Counted from the first letter of the stretch, positions 1 to 6,489 are shown. The stretch: DNA of 12,772 bases from an uncultured Alphaproteobacteria bacterium (GCA_934203105.1 CAKPYQ010000030.1:1-12772), one strand, 5' to 3'. Made by a program: numbers and translations. Notes: a model not told the origin generated them from the sequence alone.

Positions 1-183
1 TTCGAAAGTCGTTGTCAAGACCTTTTTTTATTATTTATCGCTTTTTTTATTAAATTACAACTTTAAGCTTTATTTTTTGCGCTTAAATTAAAAATCCGGC
101 ATACTATATTGAATAATTTTACATATTTTTGCTTCATTTAAAATTTTTTCGAGTCGTTTTTGGAGCAATACATCAGATCCTTT
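1..183. other. AT-rich intergenic end, no gene seen
   Basis: This stretch is strongly AT-rich with many T and A runs. I found no convincing reading frame, RNA gene or repeat in it. It lies downstream of the parC terminator and probably belongs to the control region of a gene beyond the left edge. A TTGCGC at 77-82 and a TACTAT at 102-107 resemble promoter boxes but are 19 bp apart, so I do not call a promoter. Confidence 0.5.
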
Positions 184-218
184 AAAAAAACAGGCTCCGC
201 TTAAAAAAGCAAAGCCTG
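184..218 (-). terminator. Rho-independent terminator of parC
   Basis: Read on the minus strand, CAGGCT pairs with AGCCTG (211-218 region with 191-196), with an inner GCTT/AAGC pairing, and the stem is followed by a run of seven T (complement of 184-190). It starts about 30 bp past the parC stop codon, so it most likely ends the parC transcript. Confidence 0.75.
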
Positions 219-246
219 AACGAAAGAAAAACAAAACGTCTTTTGT

Positions 247-2466
247 TTACTTAAATTTATTGCTGCGCGGGAAACCAACCGGCGGGAATTTACCCACCTG
301 CGCACGCTTGCCAAGCCACGTAATTAAATCGCGTTCAATCCGCGTTCCGTTCCCAAATGCAAAAGGCATTCCTTCTGCTTGGTTAAAGAACTCAATATCG
401 CTTGCGCCGCCGCCTTGATACTTTTGCAACATAACGCCGCTGCCGCGTGTCATTGTGGGGATTTCTTCTGTTTTAAAGATTAACAATTTACGATTTTGAC
501 CGATAATCGCAACCATATCGCCCGTCACAGGAATACAGAACTTTGCCTTGTCCGCACCAACATTTAAAACGATTTTGCCGGCTCTGGTTTGAGCCACAAC
601 ATCTTTTGCCGCAATTAAAAAGCCTTTTCCTTTATCCGTTGCGACCAACAACTGTTGATCGGCTGCGCAAACCATCATCGAAATAATGTGATCTTGTTCC
701 GGTAAATCAATGCTTAAACGAATAGGCTCTCCAAAGCCACGACCGCCAACGATTTTGTCACCCATAATCGTGTAAAAACGACCATTGTCAGAGAAAAACA
801 ATATCTTGTCCGTTGTTTGAGCCTTGATTGAAAACTTTAATTCATCGCCTTCTTTGAACTTGGCTTCGGCAACGTCGACGTGCCCTTTCAAAGCACGGAT
901 CCAACCTTTTTTGGATAAAACGATCGTGATCGGTTCTTTTTCAATCATCGCTTCGATCGGCACTTCCACCGCAACCGGAGCATCAGCAATGACCGTTCGG
1001 CGCGCACCCAATTTTGTTTTTTGTCCAAAACGTTTTTTAATATCCGCGACTTGTTCGGCAATTTTGCCCCAGCGCAGAGTTTCATCGGCCAACAAAGCCT
1101 GTAAATCCAACCGTTCTTTGTCCAAAGAATCGTATTCGTTTTTGATTTGCATTTCTTCCAATTTTCGCAAAGAACGCAACTTCATATTTAAAATAGATTC
1201 AACTTGTACTTCGGACAAGTTAAATTCTTTCATCAAAAGAGGCTTCGGTTCATCTTCACCGCGAATGATCTCAATCACTCGATCCAAATTTAAATAGGTG
1301 ATTAAAAAGCCCTGCAACACTTCCATTCGATGTAAAATCTTGTCCAAACGGTGTTGGCTGCAACGCATCAAAACCACCATTCGATGAGCCAAAAACGCTT
1401 GCAATATTTGCTTTAAGCTCATTACTTTCGGCGTGCTGTCCGCGTCCAACACATTCATATTTAAATGGAAAGTGCTTTGTAAATCCGTGTGTTGGAATAA
1501 ATATTCCATTAAATATTCCGCTTCAACCGTCCGATTTTTCGGCTCCAAAACAACGCGCACTTCTTCGGCCGATTCATCACGAATGTCTGCCAACATCGGT
1601 AATTTTTTGTCGTTTAGCAGCTTGGCAATTTTCGCAATCAAATCTGATTTCGCTATGCCATACGGAATTTCAGTAATAACAATTTGATATTGCCCGTGGG
1701 ACAAATCTTCACGTTCCCACTTGGCACGAATACGGAAAGATCCTCTGCCGGTTTCATAGGCCTTTACAATCGCGTTGTGGCTTTCCATTAACAAACCGCC
1801 CGTCGGAAAATCCGGCCCTTGCACATAGTCCGATAATTTAGCACATTCGCAATCGGGGTGACGAATTAAATACGACAAAGCATCGCAAACTTCGCCGACA
1901 TTGTGCGGCGGAATGTTTGTTGCCATACCGACAGCAATACCGCTGGACCCGTTTGCTAATAAATTTGGAAACGCCGCCGGCATAACGGCCGGTTCATCTT
2001 CCGATCCGTCATAAGTGGGCGTAAAATCCACCGCGTCATCGTCCAAGCCGGCCATTAAAGCCATTGCAACATCGGTTAAACGCGCTTCTGTATAACGCAT
2101 TGCGGCGGCTCTGTCTCCGTCGATATTACCAAAGTTGCCTTGCCCTTCGACAAGCGGATAACGGACGGCAAAGTCTTGCGCCAATCGAACCATCGCATCA
2201 TATACGGCCGTATCTCCGTGCGGGTGATATTTACCGATTACGTCACCGACCACACGCGCACACTTTTTAAATCCGGAAGTCGGATCCAACTTCAAATGCC
2301 GCATCGCAAACAATAACCGGCGATGAACAGGCTTTAAACCGTCCCGCACATCAGGCAACGAACGCGATACAATCGTTGACATCGCATAGGCCAAATATCG
2401 TTCGGACAAAGCATCTGCCAGCTTTGCAGATTCAATTTTTTCTTCTGTTTTTACTTCACTTACCAT
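247..2466 (-). CDS. parC: DNA topoisomerase IV subunit A (ParC)
   Basis: This is the DNA-breaking and rejoining subunit of topoisomerase IV, which with ParE unlinks daughter chromosomes and relaxes supercoils using ATP. The 739 residues match the family length (about 750). The N-terminal winged-helix region has the conserved RDGLKPVHRR near residue 45 and the quinolone-pocket motif GKYHPHGDTAVYD at 78-90. The catalytic tyrosine is Tyr125 in AAMRYTEARL. A long coiled-coil arm follows (about 350-480), then a C-terminal beta-pinwheel. I chose ParC over GyrA because the C-terminal part carries GGRGFGEPIRLSIDLPE, a ParC-type segment as I recall it, and there is no GyrA-box QRRGGKG. The ATG at 2464-2466 follows AAGGA with about 8 nt spacing. 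The resistance-pocket positions are Thr86 and Asp90 (Ser80 and Glu84 in E. coli ParC). It appears monocistronic and divergent from the cold-shock gene. Confidence 0.95.
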   Translation of the reverse strand: MVSEVKTEEKIESAKLADALSERYLAYAMSTIVSRSLPDVRDGLKPVHRRLLFAMRHLKLDPTSGFKKCARVVGDVIGKYHPHGDTAVYDAMVRLAQDFAVRYPLVEGQGNFGNIDGDRAAAMRYTEARLTDVAMALMAGLDDDAVDFTPTYDGSEDEPAVMPAAFPNLLANGSSGIAVGMATNIPPHNVGEVCDALSYLIRHPDCECAKLSDYVQGPDFPTGGLLMESHNAIVKAYETGRGSFRIRAKWEREDLSHGQYQIVITEIPYGIAKSDLIAKIAKLLNDKKLPMLADIRDESAEEVRVVLEPKNRTVEAEYLMEYLFQHTDLQSTFHLNMNVLDADSTPKVMSLKQILQAFLAHRMVVLMRCSQHRLDKILHRMEVLQGFLITYLNLDRVIEIIRGEDEPKPLLMKEFNLSEVQVESILNMKLRSLRKLEEMQIKNEYDSLDKERLDLQALLADETLRWGKIAEQVADIKKRFGQKTKLGARRTVIADAPVAVEVPIEAMIEKEPITIVLSKKGWIRALKGHVDVAEAKFKEGDELKFSIKAQTTDKILFFSDNGRFYTIMGDKIVGGRGFGEPIRLSIDLPEQDHIISMMVCAADQQLLVATDKGKGFLIAAKDVVAQTRAGKIVLNVGADKAKFCIPVTGDMVAIIGQNRKLLIFKTEEIPTMTRGSGVMLQKYQGGGASDIEFFNQAEGMPFAFGNGTRIERDLITWLGKRAQVGKFPPVGFPRSNKFK

Positions 2467-2493
2467 TCTTGCATTCCTTTTTTCATATTCTTT

Positions 2494-2522
2494 ACAATAC
2501 CCGTTTTTAAAATAAATTGCAA
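2494..2522 (-). promoter_or_regulatory. Probable parC promoter
   Basis: On the minus strand a TTGCAA (2517-2522) and a TATTGT (2494-2499) are separated by 17 bp. Transcription would start near 2487, about 20 nt before the parC ATG. Both boxes match the sigma-70 consensus only at four or five of six positions. Confidence 0.5.
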
Positions 2523-2556
2523 CAAATTATTGCTTTTTTTAAAAATACTTCTTGCG

Positions 2557-2603
2557 TATGATTTTTTTATGAATTAAAGTAAAAGAGTCGGTTTGATACC
2601 GGC
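2557..2603 (+). promoter_or_regulatory. Candidate cold-shock gene promoter box and leader hairpin
   Basis: TATGAT at 2557-2562 is a plausible -10 box, but no good -35 box lies 16-18 bp upstream (a TTGCTT at 2530-2535 is 21 bp away). A start near 2569 would give a leader of about 66 nt. That leader holds a small hairpin, 2587-2592 pairing with 2598-2603 (GTCGGT / ACCGGC, one G-U pair, 5-nt loop). Structured leaders are common in cold-shock mRNAs; a role in temperature control here is inference. Confidence 0.3.
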
Positions 2604-2634
2604 AAGATTAACGTTAATTTTTAAGGAGAAGACT

Positions 2635-2844
2635 ATGGCTGTCGGAAAAGTAAAATGGTTTAATTTCAAAAAAGGATACGGCTTTATTGTGCCGGAGGGC
2701 GAAGATAAAGATGTATTTGTACACATCACTTCCGTTCATGCGTCCGGATTACGCGGATTGCACGAAAATCAAGTGGTTGAATTTGATATGGCAACCGATG
2801 AAAATGGCAGGTCTTCGGCTTCGAACATCGTGGTCAAAGAATAA
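2635..2844 (+). CDS. Cold-shock domain protein, CspA family
   Basis: This 69-residue protein is a single cold-shock domain: a five-stranded beta-barrel that binds single-stranded RNA and DNA and keeps mRNA unfolded in the cytoplasm. KVKWFNFKKGYGFI (5-18) contains the RNP1 motif and DVFVHIT (26-32) the RNP2 motif, with the expected aromatic residues present. Length and sequence are typical. The start at ATG 2635 follows a strong TTAAGGAGAAG site; an in-frame TTG at 2593 would add 14 untypical residues ahead of the ribosome binding site and is rejected. The gene stands alone between parC (divergent) and an LRR-like gene (convergent) and ends in a strong hairpin terminator. Which member of the Csp family it is, and whether it is cold-induced, cannot be told from the sequence. 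Confidence 0.95.
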   Translation: MAVGKVKWFNFKKGYGFIVPEGEDKDVFVHITSVHASGLRGLHENQVVEFDMATDENGRSSASNIVVKE

Positions 2845-2866
2845 TCCAATCACTTTTTTTAAAAGT

Positions 2867-2908
2867 AAAAAAAACCCGCTGATTTTGTCGGCGGGCTTTT
2901 GTTTTTTT
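2867..2908. terminator. Bidirectional rho-independent terminator
   Basis: CCCGCTGA (2875-2882) pairs with TCGGCGGG (2888-2895) as 8 bp with one G-U wobble and a 5-nt loop. On the plus strand it is followed by CTTTTGTTTTTTT, ending the cold-shock transcript. The eight A at 2867-2874 give a T run on the minus strand, so it can also end the convergent gene whose stop codon is at 2910-2912. Confidence 0.85.
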
Positions 2909-2909
2909 A

Positions 2910-3428
2910 TCAAGCGTATGTATGTTGAGCTTTTTCCATTGAACAATTATTATGTGTTGTAATCAGCTTTGTAGATACGGGCGAACCCAACACTTGAACA
3001 ACAATGTTGTCGGGGATAGAGTTTAACATTCGCTCTGACGAAAAGTTAATCAATACGCGCAAGTTGGGACGAAAACGCAAACCGGATAAGTTGCGGATTT
3101 GTTTGCAATATCGTAAATCAACGGCTTTTGTTTCGGGTGGCAATTTTGCTAATTCCATAGAATTAACCTCTGTGCCGGACAACAAAAATGTATGTAAATT
3201 TTTATAACGCGTGATACCGGATAAATCGTATAAAGCTTTACAATCCGTCGCGTCCAAAACAGTCGCATTTTGCGGTATTTGAACGTTTTTTAAACTGCAG
3301 ATATCTTTATCTAATTTAAAAATAACATCTTTGTCATCAATTTTAATCACGTCATTATTTGCCGGTAATGATGACACAACTTTTGATTTTTCAGCGCTGA
3401 GCGCAGCATTTTTTTCTGTTAACATCAT
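2910..3428 (-). CDS. Hypothetical protein with leucine-rich-repeat-like segments
   Basis: I do not recognise this 172-residue protein as a named family. Two stretches look like related repeats about 46 residues apart: VLDATDCKALYDLSGI (57-72) followed by NLHTFLLSG, and AVDLRYCKQIRNLSGL (102-117) followed by NLRVLINFS. The shared pattern of hydrophobic residues, a cysteine and N/D-L-S-G resembles leucine-rich repeats, which mediate protein binding. There is no signal peptide or membrane segment, so it is predicted cytoplasmic unless exported by a non-Sec route. The first 50 residues are polar and Lys-rich. The ATG at 3426-3428 sits behind a GGATATGG site; a second ATG follows at once. It has its own consensus-like promoter and shares a terminator with the convergent cold-shock gene. 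The coding status is likely but not proven by homology. Confidence 0.7.
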   Translation of the reverse strand: MMLTEKNAALSAEKSKVVSSLPANNDVIKIDDKDVIFKLDKDICSLKNVQIPQNATVLDATDCKALYDLSGITRYKNLHTFLLSGTEVNSMELAKLPPETKAVDLRYCKQIRNLSGLRFRPNLRVLINFSSERMLNSIPDNIVVQVLGSPVSTKLITTHNNCSMEKAQHTYA

Positions 3429-3745
3429 CTATCCATATCCTTTTTTTTAAAAGTTGATATCGCTGCTTTACAAGCATTCTTTTTAATATAATTAAAAATT
3501 GATTTTTTGTCAATACTTTTTTCCAATTTGCTATATCAAAAGGTTTTATATATGATTTTAATGAATTAAAAAATATTTTTTTATGATATTTGAATTATAA
3601 AATCAAACAATTGAATTTATACATCAAGTTTGGTAATTTTCTTTGATTTTTGGCTTATTTTCCCTTGCAAAAAAGGGAAAAAAAGTGTTGACTGAGACGT
3701 TTATTATAGCCAAAAGTTGTAATTATCAGATACAGGAGTAAAAAT
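3429..3745. other. AT-rich divergent intergenic region with hairpin upstream of the invertase
   Basis: This 317-bp gap between divergent genes holds the minus-strand promoter at 3485-3513. Nearer the invertase is a perfect 9-bp inverted repeat, 3658-3666 with 3673-3681 (TTTTCCCTT / AAGGGAAAA, 6-nt loop). It lacks a following T run on either strand, so it is not a terminator and could be a binding site. A TTGACT at 3688-3693 looks like a -35 box, but the only good -10 (TATTAT, 3702-3707) is just 8 bp away, so the invertase promoter stays undefined. The rest is long A and T runs with no gene. Confidence 0.5.
3485..3513 (-). promoter_or_regulatory. Promoter of the LRR-like gene
   Basis: On the minus strand a perfect TTGACA (3508-3513) lies 17 bp from TATATT (3485-3490). 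The predicted start near 3478 leaves a leader of about 50 nt before the ATG at 3428. This is one of the best sigma-70-type matches in the window. Confidence 0.7.
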
Positions 3746-4390
3746 ATGGCAATCATAGGATACATACGGGTCAGCTCGAACAAACAGAGCGTAGAACATC
3801 AGGAATTTGAGATTAAAGAATTTGCGCGGAAAAACAGAATTAAGATTGATCGTTGGGTGGAAGAAAAAATTTCTTCCAGAAAGCCTTTGAACAAACGACA
3901 ATTAGGTGTCGCTTTGCTGTCGTTACAAAAAGGCGACATTTTGCTTTCGTGTGAAATATCGCGTTTAGGACGATCTTTGTTGGAAGTTATGCGAATTTTA
4001 GAATACTGCTTAAATGAAGGTTGCCAAGTATGGACAATCAAAGAAAATTATCGTTTGGGAAACGACATTCAATCCAAAGTAATGGCATTTGCTTTTGGGA
4101 TATCGGCGGAAATCGAACGCAATTTAATCAGCCAACGTACCAAAGCATCTTTGGATAACATCAAAGCAACCGGCCGTAAGTTAGGGCGTCCCTTTGCGGC
4201 TCAATCCAAAAAATTAAAGTTGACTGAAAACAGAGAAAAAGTTTACAGCTTGTTAGAAGCCGGCTTTACCAAAGCACATATTGCACGATTGATGAAAGTG
4301 CAAGCCGTAACGCTCAATCGCTTTATTCTGCGTATGGGGTGGGAAAAAAAGATAAACAATAAATTCGGCCCCCGCCAAAAAAAGAATTGA
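3746..4390 (+). CDS. Serine recombinase, DNA invertase (Mpi-like)
   Basis: This 214-residue protein is a small serine recombinase of the resolvase/invertase group, which cuts and rejoins DNA through a phosphoserine link. The catalytic motif GYIRVSSNKQ gives Arg8 and Ser10 at the positions they hold in Hin. EISRLGRS (70-77) has the conserved arginines, and AEIERNLISQRT (121-132) is the start of the long dimerisation helix. KLGRP at 145-149 leads into a helix-turn-helix at about 165-195 for DNA binding. Segments such as DRWVEEKIS, CQVWTIKENYRLG and SKVMAFAFGISAEIERNLIS closely resemble, from memory, the Bacteroides master invertase Mpi, which flips capsule promoters. The ATG follows AGGAG with 7 nt spacing. 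All key residues are intact. It is not next to a transposon, and I found no convincing pair of inverted target sites in this window, so its targets are probably elsewhere. It may have come from a Bacteroidota donor. Confidence 0.9.
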   Translation: MAIIGYIRVSSNKQSVEHQEFEIKEFARKNRIKIDRWVEEKISSRKPLNKRQLGVALLSLQKGDILLSCEISRLGRSLLEVMRILEYCLNEGCQVWTIKENYRLGNDIQSKVMAFAFGISAEIERNLISQRTKASLDNIKATGRKLGRPFAAQSKKLKLTENREKVYSLLEAGFTKAHIARLMKVQAVTLNRFILRMGWEKKINNKFGPRQKKN

Positions 4391-4414
4391 AAAAACAAAA
4401 ATATAGTTTATAAT
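4387..4414 (+). promoter_or_regulatory. Promoter of the lectin-like gene
   Basis: TTGAAA (4387-4392) overlaps the stop codon of the invertase, and a perfect TATAAT (4409-4414) follows after 16 bp. The start would be near 4421, 25 nt before the next ATG. The lectin-like gene is therefore likely transcribed independently of the invertase. Confidence 0.7.
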
Positions 4415-4445
4415 TAAAAAAACTTAAATCAAAGGAGATCTTAAC

Positions 4446-4835
4446 ATGAAAAAAATAATATTTTTATCTGTTCTTGGCTTGTTTATTGCATTTTCAGCCA
4501 ATGCCGGAACATGTAACAGCGGTTCAATAATAACCGCCAAAAATGGCAGCAAATATTGTATCAGCACTTCTTTTATGAATTGGTGGAGCGCTTTTTCATG
4601 GTGCGAATCACAAGGCCGCACGTTGGCCGATTTTAACACCCTCTGTCCCACGACCAGCGGATCTGTTTGTCCTAATATGGCCGGCGTATCAGACGGCAAT
4701 TACTTCGCTTGGACCTCTACCGTTGACGCTTCAAACAACGCCATCGGCATTTATTTAAATTCAGGTACTTTTACAGCTTCCACCAGCTATTACGGCAACG
4801 ATCCCAATGCCGGCTATATTGCTATTTGCAAATAA
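4446..4835 (+). CDS. Secreted C-type-lectin-like domain protein
   Basis: This 129-residue protein starts with a clear Sec signal peptide: MKK, a hydrophobic core (IIFLSVLGLFIAF) and a likely cut after SANA at residue 20. The mature part of about 109 residues resembles a C-type-lectin-like fold. NWWSAFSWCESQGRTLADF matches the W-x-A-x(3)-C-x(3)-G-x(2)-L-A pattern seen in that fold, and the chain ends in GYIAICK, where lectin-like domains place their last strand and cysteine. Cysteines suggest disulfides in the periplasm or outside the cell. Such domains bind sugars or proteins; the ligand is unknown. A good AGGAG lies 7 nt or more before the ATG. Its 3' end is 3 bp from the stop of the convergent prepilin-like gene, with no terminator seen between them, so antisense overlap of transcripts is likely. 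Adhesion or surface decoration is an inference. Confidence 0.75.
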   Translation: MKKIIFLSVLGLFIAFSANAGTCNSGSIITAKNGSKYCISTSFMNWWSAFSWCESQGRTLADFNTLCPTTSGSVCPNMAGVSDGNYFAWTSTVDASNNAIGIYLNSGTFTASTSYYGNDPNAGYIAICK

Positions 4836-4838
4836 AAC

Positions 4839-5861
4839 CTATCGACAAGTGGTAACAGGATAACCTTCACCTTGTCCGATGCATGTCCCATAAACGATTC
4901 CGGTTGCTCTGGGGTTTAAGGTTGCGGAACAACAATCGTTTCGCCACAGTACATAACAGTATTGCGAAGCCGGGCATTGTTGCAGTGGGGTCAAAGTCTG
5001 CGCTCCCGGTGCATTTTGTATGACCACGTTATAACTGCACGATGATTGTTGATTGGTTGAGCATACACATGCCGTTCCACCACTATTTGCGGTTTTTGGC
5101 CATACACATTCAAAACAATCGCCGTCACTGCAAATACCATTTGAACCGCATTTGCCTGTTTTATTAACCAAAATCGGGCAACCGTTTTGCGTTCCGGTTG
5201 TTTGGCAAACACCGGGTGATCCTATACTCGGGCACGAGCAAGTATAATTGATGCATTCCTTTGGATCCGGACATAAAATTTCTGAATTGCATTGTGGATC
5301 ATTTTCACAATCTGTGCCGGTATAGCCATCAAAACAATAACAATTACCATATTCACAATATCCATGATCCGAACACGTTTTATTTTCGCACGGATCTGGC
5401 GTCGGTTGGGGATTTATGTCCGGTTGAGGCGTTTTAACACCCTTCATCGCAAAAACCATTGTATTTTTTTCGCCACATTGATCGGAATTGCCGTCAACCA
5501 ATATTGATAAGAAAACGGGGTCATCATCGTCTTGCGTGATGATGAGTTGTTCGCACACGCCTTTAATAACATTAGGCGCTTCAAAAACGATTGTATCATT
5601 TGAAGAGGATTCAAAGTGAGCCGATGCAATTCGATTTTTCTTAATACTTGTATAGATTTGGCCGTCTTCAAAAGTTCTGATTTTCGTTTGTGTTTTCAGT
5701 GAAACTGCATGACTATAAGCCTCGGACATAATCTGATTAGCTTGATTTTTATCCAAAGCGTAACGAATACCGCTGACAGCACCGACTGTCAATACTCCCA
5801 TAATAGCCAGTACACCCAGCATTTCCGTTATTGTTCGACCATATATTTTTTTATACATCAT
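4839..5861 (-). CDS. Type IV prepilin-like protein with EGF-like, Cys-rich region
   Basis: This 340-residue protein begins with a class III (prepilin) signal: MMYKKIYG, a predicted cut after Gly8, Glu13 at mature position +5, then a hydrophobic helix (about 14-32). Type IV pilins and type II secretion pseudopilins share this layout. Residues 40-140 look like a small pilin-type domain with one cysteine pair (103, 129). A proline-rich linker (about 144-157) leads to an EGF-like module with six cysteines (158-185), then more Cys-rich sequence to the end, giving a likely disulfide-rich surface protein. The ATG at 5859-5861 sits behind AAGG with 7 nt spacing; a second ATG follows directly. It is 9 bp downstream of a 62-residue gene and probably shares its promoter. 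A paralogue lies at 11582-12772, with 35 of 43 residues identical over 210-252. Adhesin or minor-pilin function is inference; no assembly genes are in the window. Confidence 0.8.
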   Translation of the reverse strand: MMYKKIYGRTITEMLGVLAIMGVLTVGAVSGIRYALDKNQANQIMSEAYSHAVSLKTQTKIRTFEDGQIYTSIKKNRIASAHFESSSNDTIVFEAPNVIKGVCEQLIITQDDDDPVFLSILVDGNSDQCGEKNTMVFAMKGVKTPQPDINPQPTPDPCENKTCSDHGYCEYGNCYCFDGYTGTDCENDPQCNSEILCPDPKECINYTCSCPSIGSPGVCQTTGTQNGCPILVNKTGKCGSNGICSDGDCFECVWPKTANSGGTACVCSTNQQSSCSYNVVIQNAPGAQTLTPLQQCPASQYCYVLWRNDCCSATLNPRATGIVYGTCIGQGEGYPVTTCR

Positions 5862-5870
5862 CTTTTTACC

Positions 5871-6059
5871 TTAATCACCTTGTCGGCGCTGGAAATCAGC
5901 GCATTTTTGCTCCCACGTTTTTTCTTTGCGCCAATGAGCAATATACTTTTTTTCAGTGCCGCATCCTTTTCCGTTTAACCCTTCACAGATAAAGCGAATA
6001 TACGCCTCTTTATCATAATCTTCTGTTTTTTGCGAATCTTTTTTTTGTTTTTTTGTCAT
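5871..6059 (-). CDS. Small Lys/Glu-rich protein, function unknown
   Basis: I do not recognise this protein of 62 residues (from the ATG at 6059). It is strongly charged: a Lys/Asp/Glu-rich N-terminus (MTKKQKKDSQKTEDYDKE) and a middle holding FICEGLNGKGCG, followed by KKYIAHWRKEKTWEQKC. It has three cysteines (29, 36 and 54 or nearby), no signal peptide and no membrane segment. I prefer the ATG at 6059, which has GGAA about 6 nt upstream; the in-frame ATG at 6071 would start almost at the predicted transcription start. A strong promoter sits directly upstream and the prepilin-like gene begins 9 bp after its stop, so the two are likely co-transcribed. It might regulate or assist the downstream surface protein, but nothing in the sequence shows this. 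Confidence 0.6.
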   Translation of the reverse strand: MTKKQKKDSQKTEDYDKEAYIRFICEGLNGKGCGTEKKYIAHWRKEKTWEQKCADFQRRQGD

Positions 6060-6079
6060 TTTATGTTCCATATAATTCT

Positions 6080-6108
6080 ATTATACACTTCAACCGATGA
6101 AAAATCAA
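6080..6108 (-). promoter_or_regulatory. Promoter of the small gene / prepilin-like operon
   Basis: On the minus strand TTGATT (6103-6108) is 17 bp from a perfect TATAAT (6080-6085). The start would fall near 6073, about 14 nt before the preferred ATG at 6059, giving a very short leader. Confidence 0.75.
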
Positions 6109-6176
6109 GCAATACTTTGAAATTATAACCGTTGCCGTTTCGAATTGATAAATGACAAATTCTATCTACATACACT

Positions 6177-6268
6177 GTCATTCTGCGTTTTGGCGAAGAA
6201 TCTCTTAATATGTGGCCTTGCGCCCGAAGTGGGGGACGCGAAATTTTCGCGCCGCGCGTCCCCCACTT
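6177..6268. repeat. Composite dispersed repeat, unit 1 (head plus hairpin)
   Basis: The head (6177-6206) starts GTCATTCTG and ends GCGAAGAATCTCTT. It is followed after about 20 bp by a GC-rich hairpin: 6227-6240 pairs perfectly over 14 bp with 6255-6268 (AAGTGGGGGACGCG / CGCGTCCCCCACTT) around a 14-nt loop. The head is a variant copy, with GTTTTG where unit 2 has AGCGAA. Base composition is far more GC-rich than the flanks. The translated forms of this head (such as SERSEES or FFASLRMT) are familiar from spurious reading frames in many genomes, so it belongs to a widespread intergenic repeat family. Confidence 0.75.
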
Positions 6269-6290
6269 GATAAGCTGTTTTTTTCCACTC

Positions 6291-6382
6291 GTCATTCTGA
6301 GCGAAGCGAAGAATCTCTTGAAGCGGTGGCAACGCATCAAATGTGCGGCGCGCAAATCCCCGCGCGCCCGCGCCGCACATTT
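6291..6382. repeat. Composite dispersed repeat, unit 2 (head plus hairpin)
   Basis: The head (6291-6317) reads GTCATTCTGAGCGAAGCG then AAGAATCTC, and starts 114 bp after the head of unit 1. The hairpin lies at the same offset: 6339-6352 pairs perfectly over 14 bp with 6369-6382 (AAATGTGCGGCGCG / CGCGCCGCACATTT) around a 16-nt loop. The stem sequence is unrelated to that of unit 1, but stem length and position are the same. An 8-bp direct repeat ACGCATCA flanks the hairpin (6332-6339 and 6393-6400). Confidence 0.75.
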
Positions 6383-6431
6383 CTATCCGATGACGCATCA
6401 TCAACTCAATAAAAAACTCCTCCATAACCTA

Positions 6432-6489
6432 TTCAAAAAAATGATTTTTGCGTGCCCCAAAAACTCAATCAAAAATCATTTTTTTTGAA
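6432..6489. repeat. Long AT-rich inverted repeat
   Basis: 6435-6450 pairs perfectly over 16 bp with 6470-6485 (AAAAAAATGATTTTTG / CAAAAATCATTTTTTT); with one bulged base the arms extend to 6432 and 6489. The loop is 19 nt. Only a few G-C pairs are present, so it is a weak terminator at best, but the T-rich arms could let it work in either direction. It separates the composite repeats from the operator region. Confidence 0.6.

Noticed and set aside
247..2466. GyrA instead of ParC
   Set aside because: No GyrA-box is present, and the length and C-terminal GGRGFGEPIRLSIDLPE segment fit ParC.
2593..2634. N-terminal extension of the cold-shock protein from a TTG
   Set aside because: The Shine-Dalgarno site lies inside the extension, directly before ATG 2635, and family members start there.
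234..3702. AAACGTCT near 234 and AGACGTTT near 3695 as an inverted pair for the invertase
   Set aside because: Only 8 bp match over a 3.5-kb span containing parC; such a pair is expected by chance, and inverting it would move an essential gene.
6056..6488. Several overlapping frames of 66-99 codons on both strands in the repeat region
   Set aside because: They arise from the GC-rich composite repeats; the peptides (such as SERSEES, FFASLRMT) are typical spurious translations of this repeat, and no ribosome sites support them.
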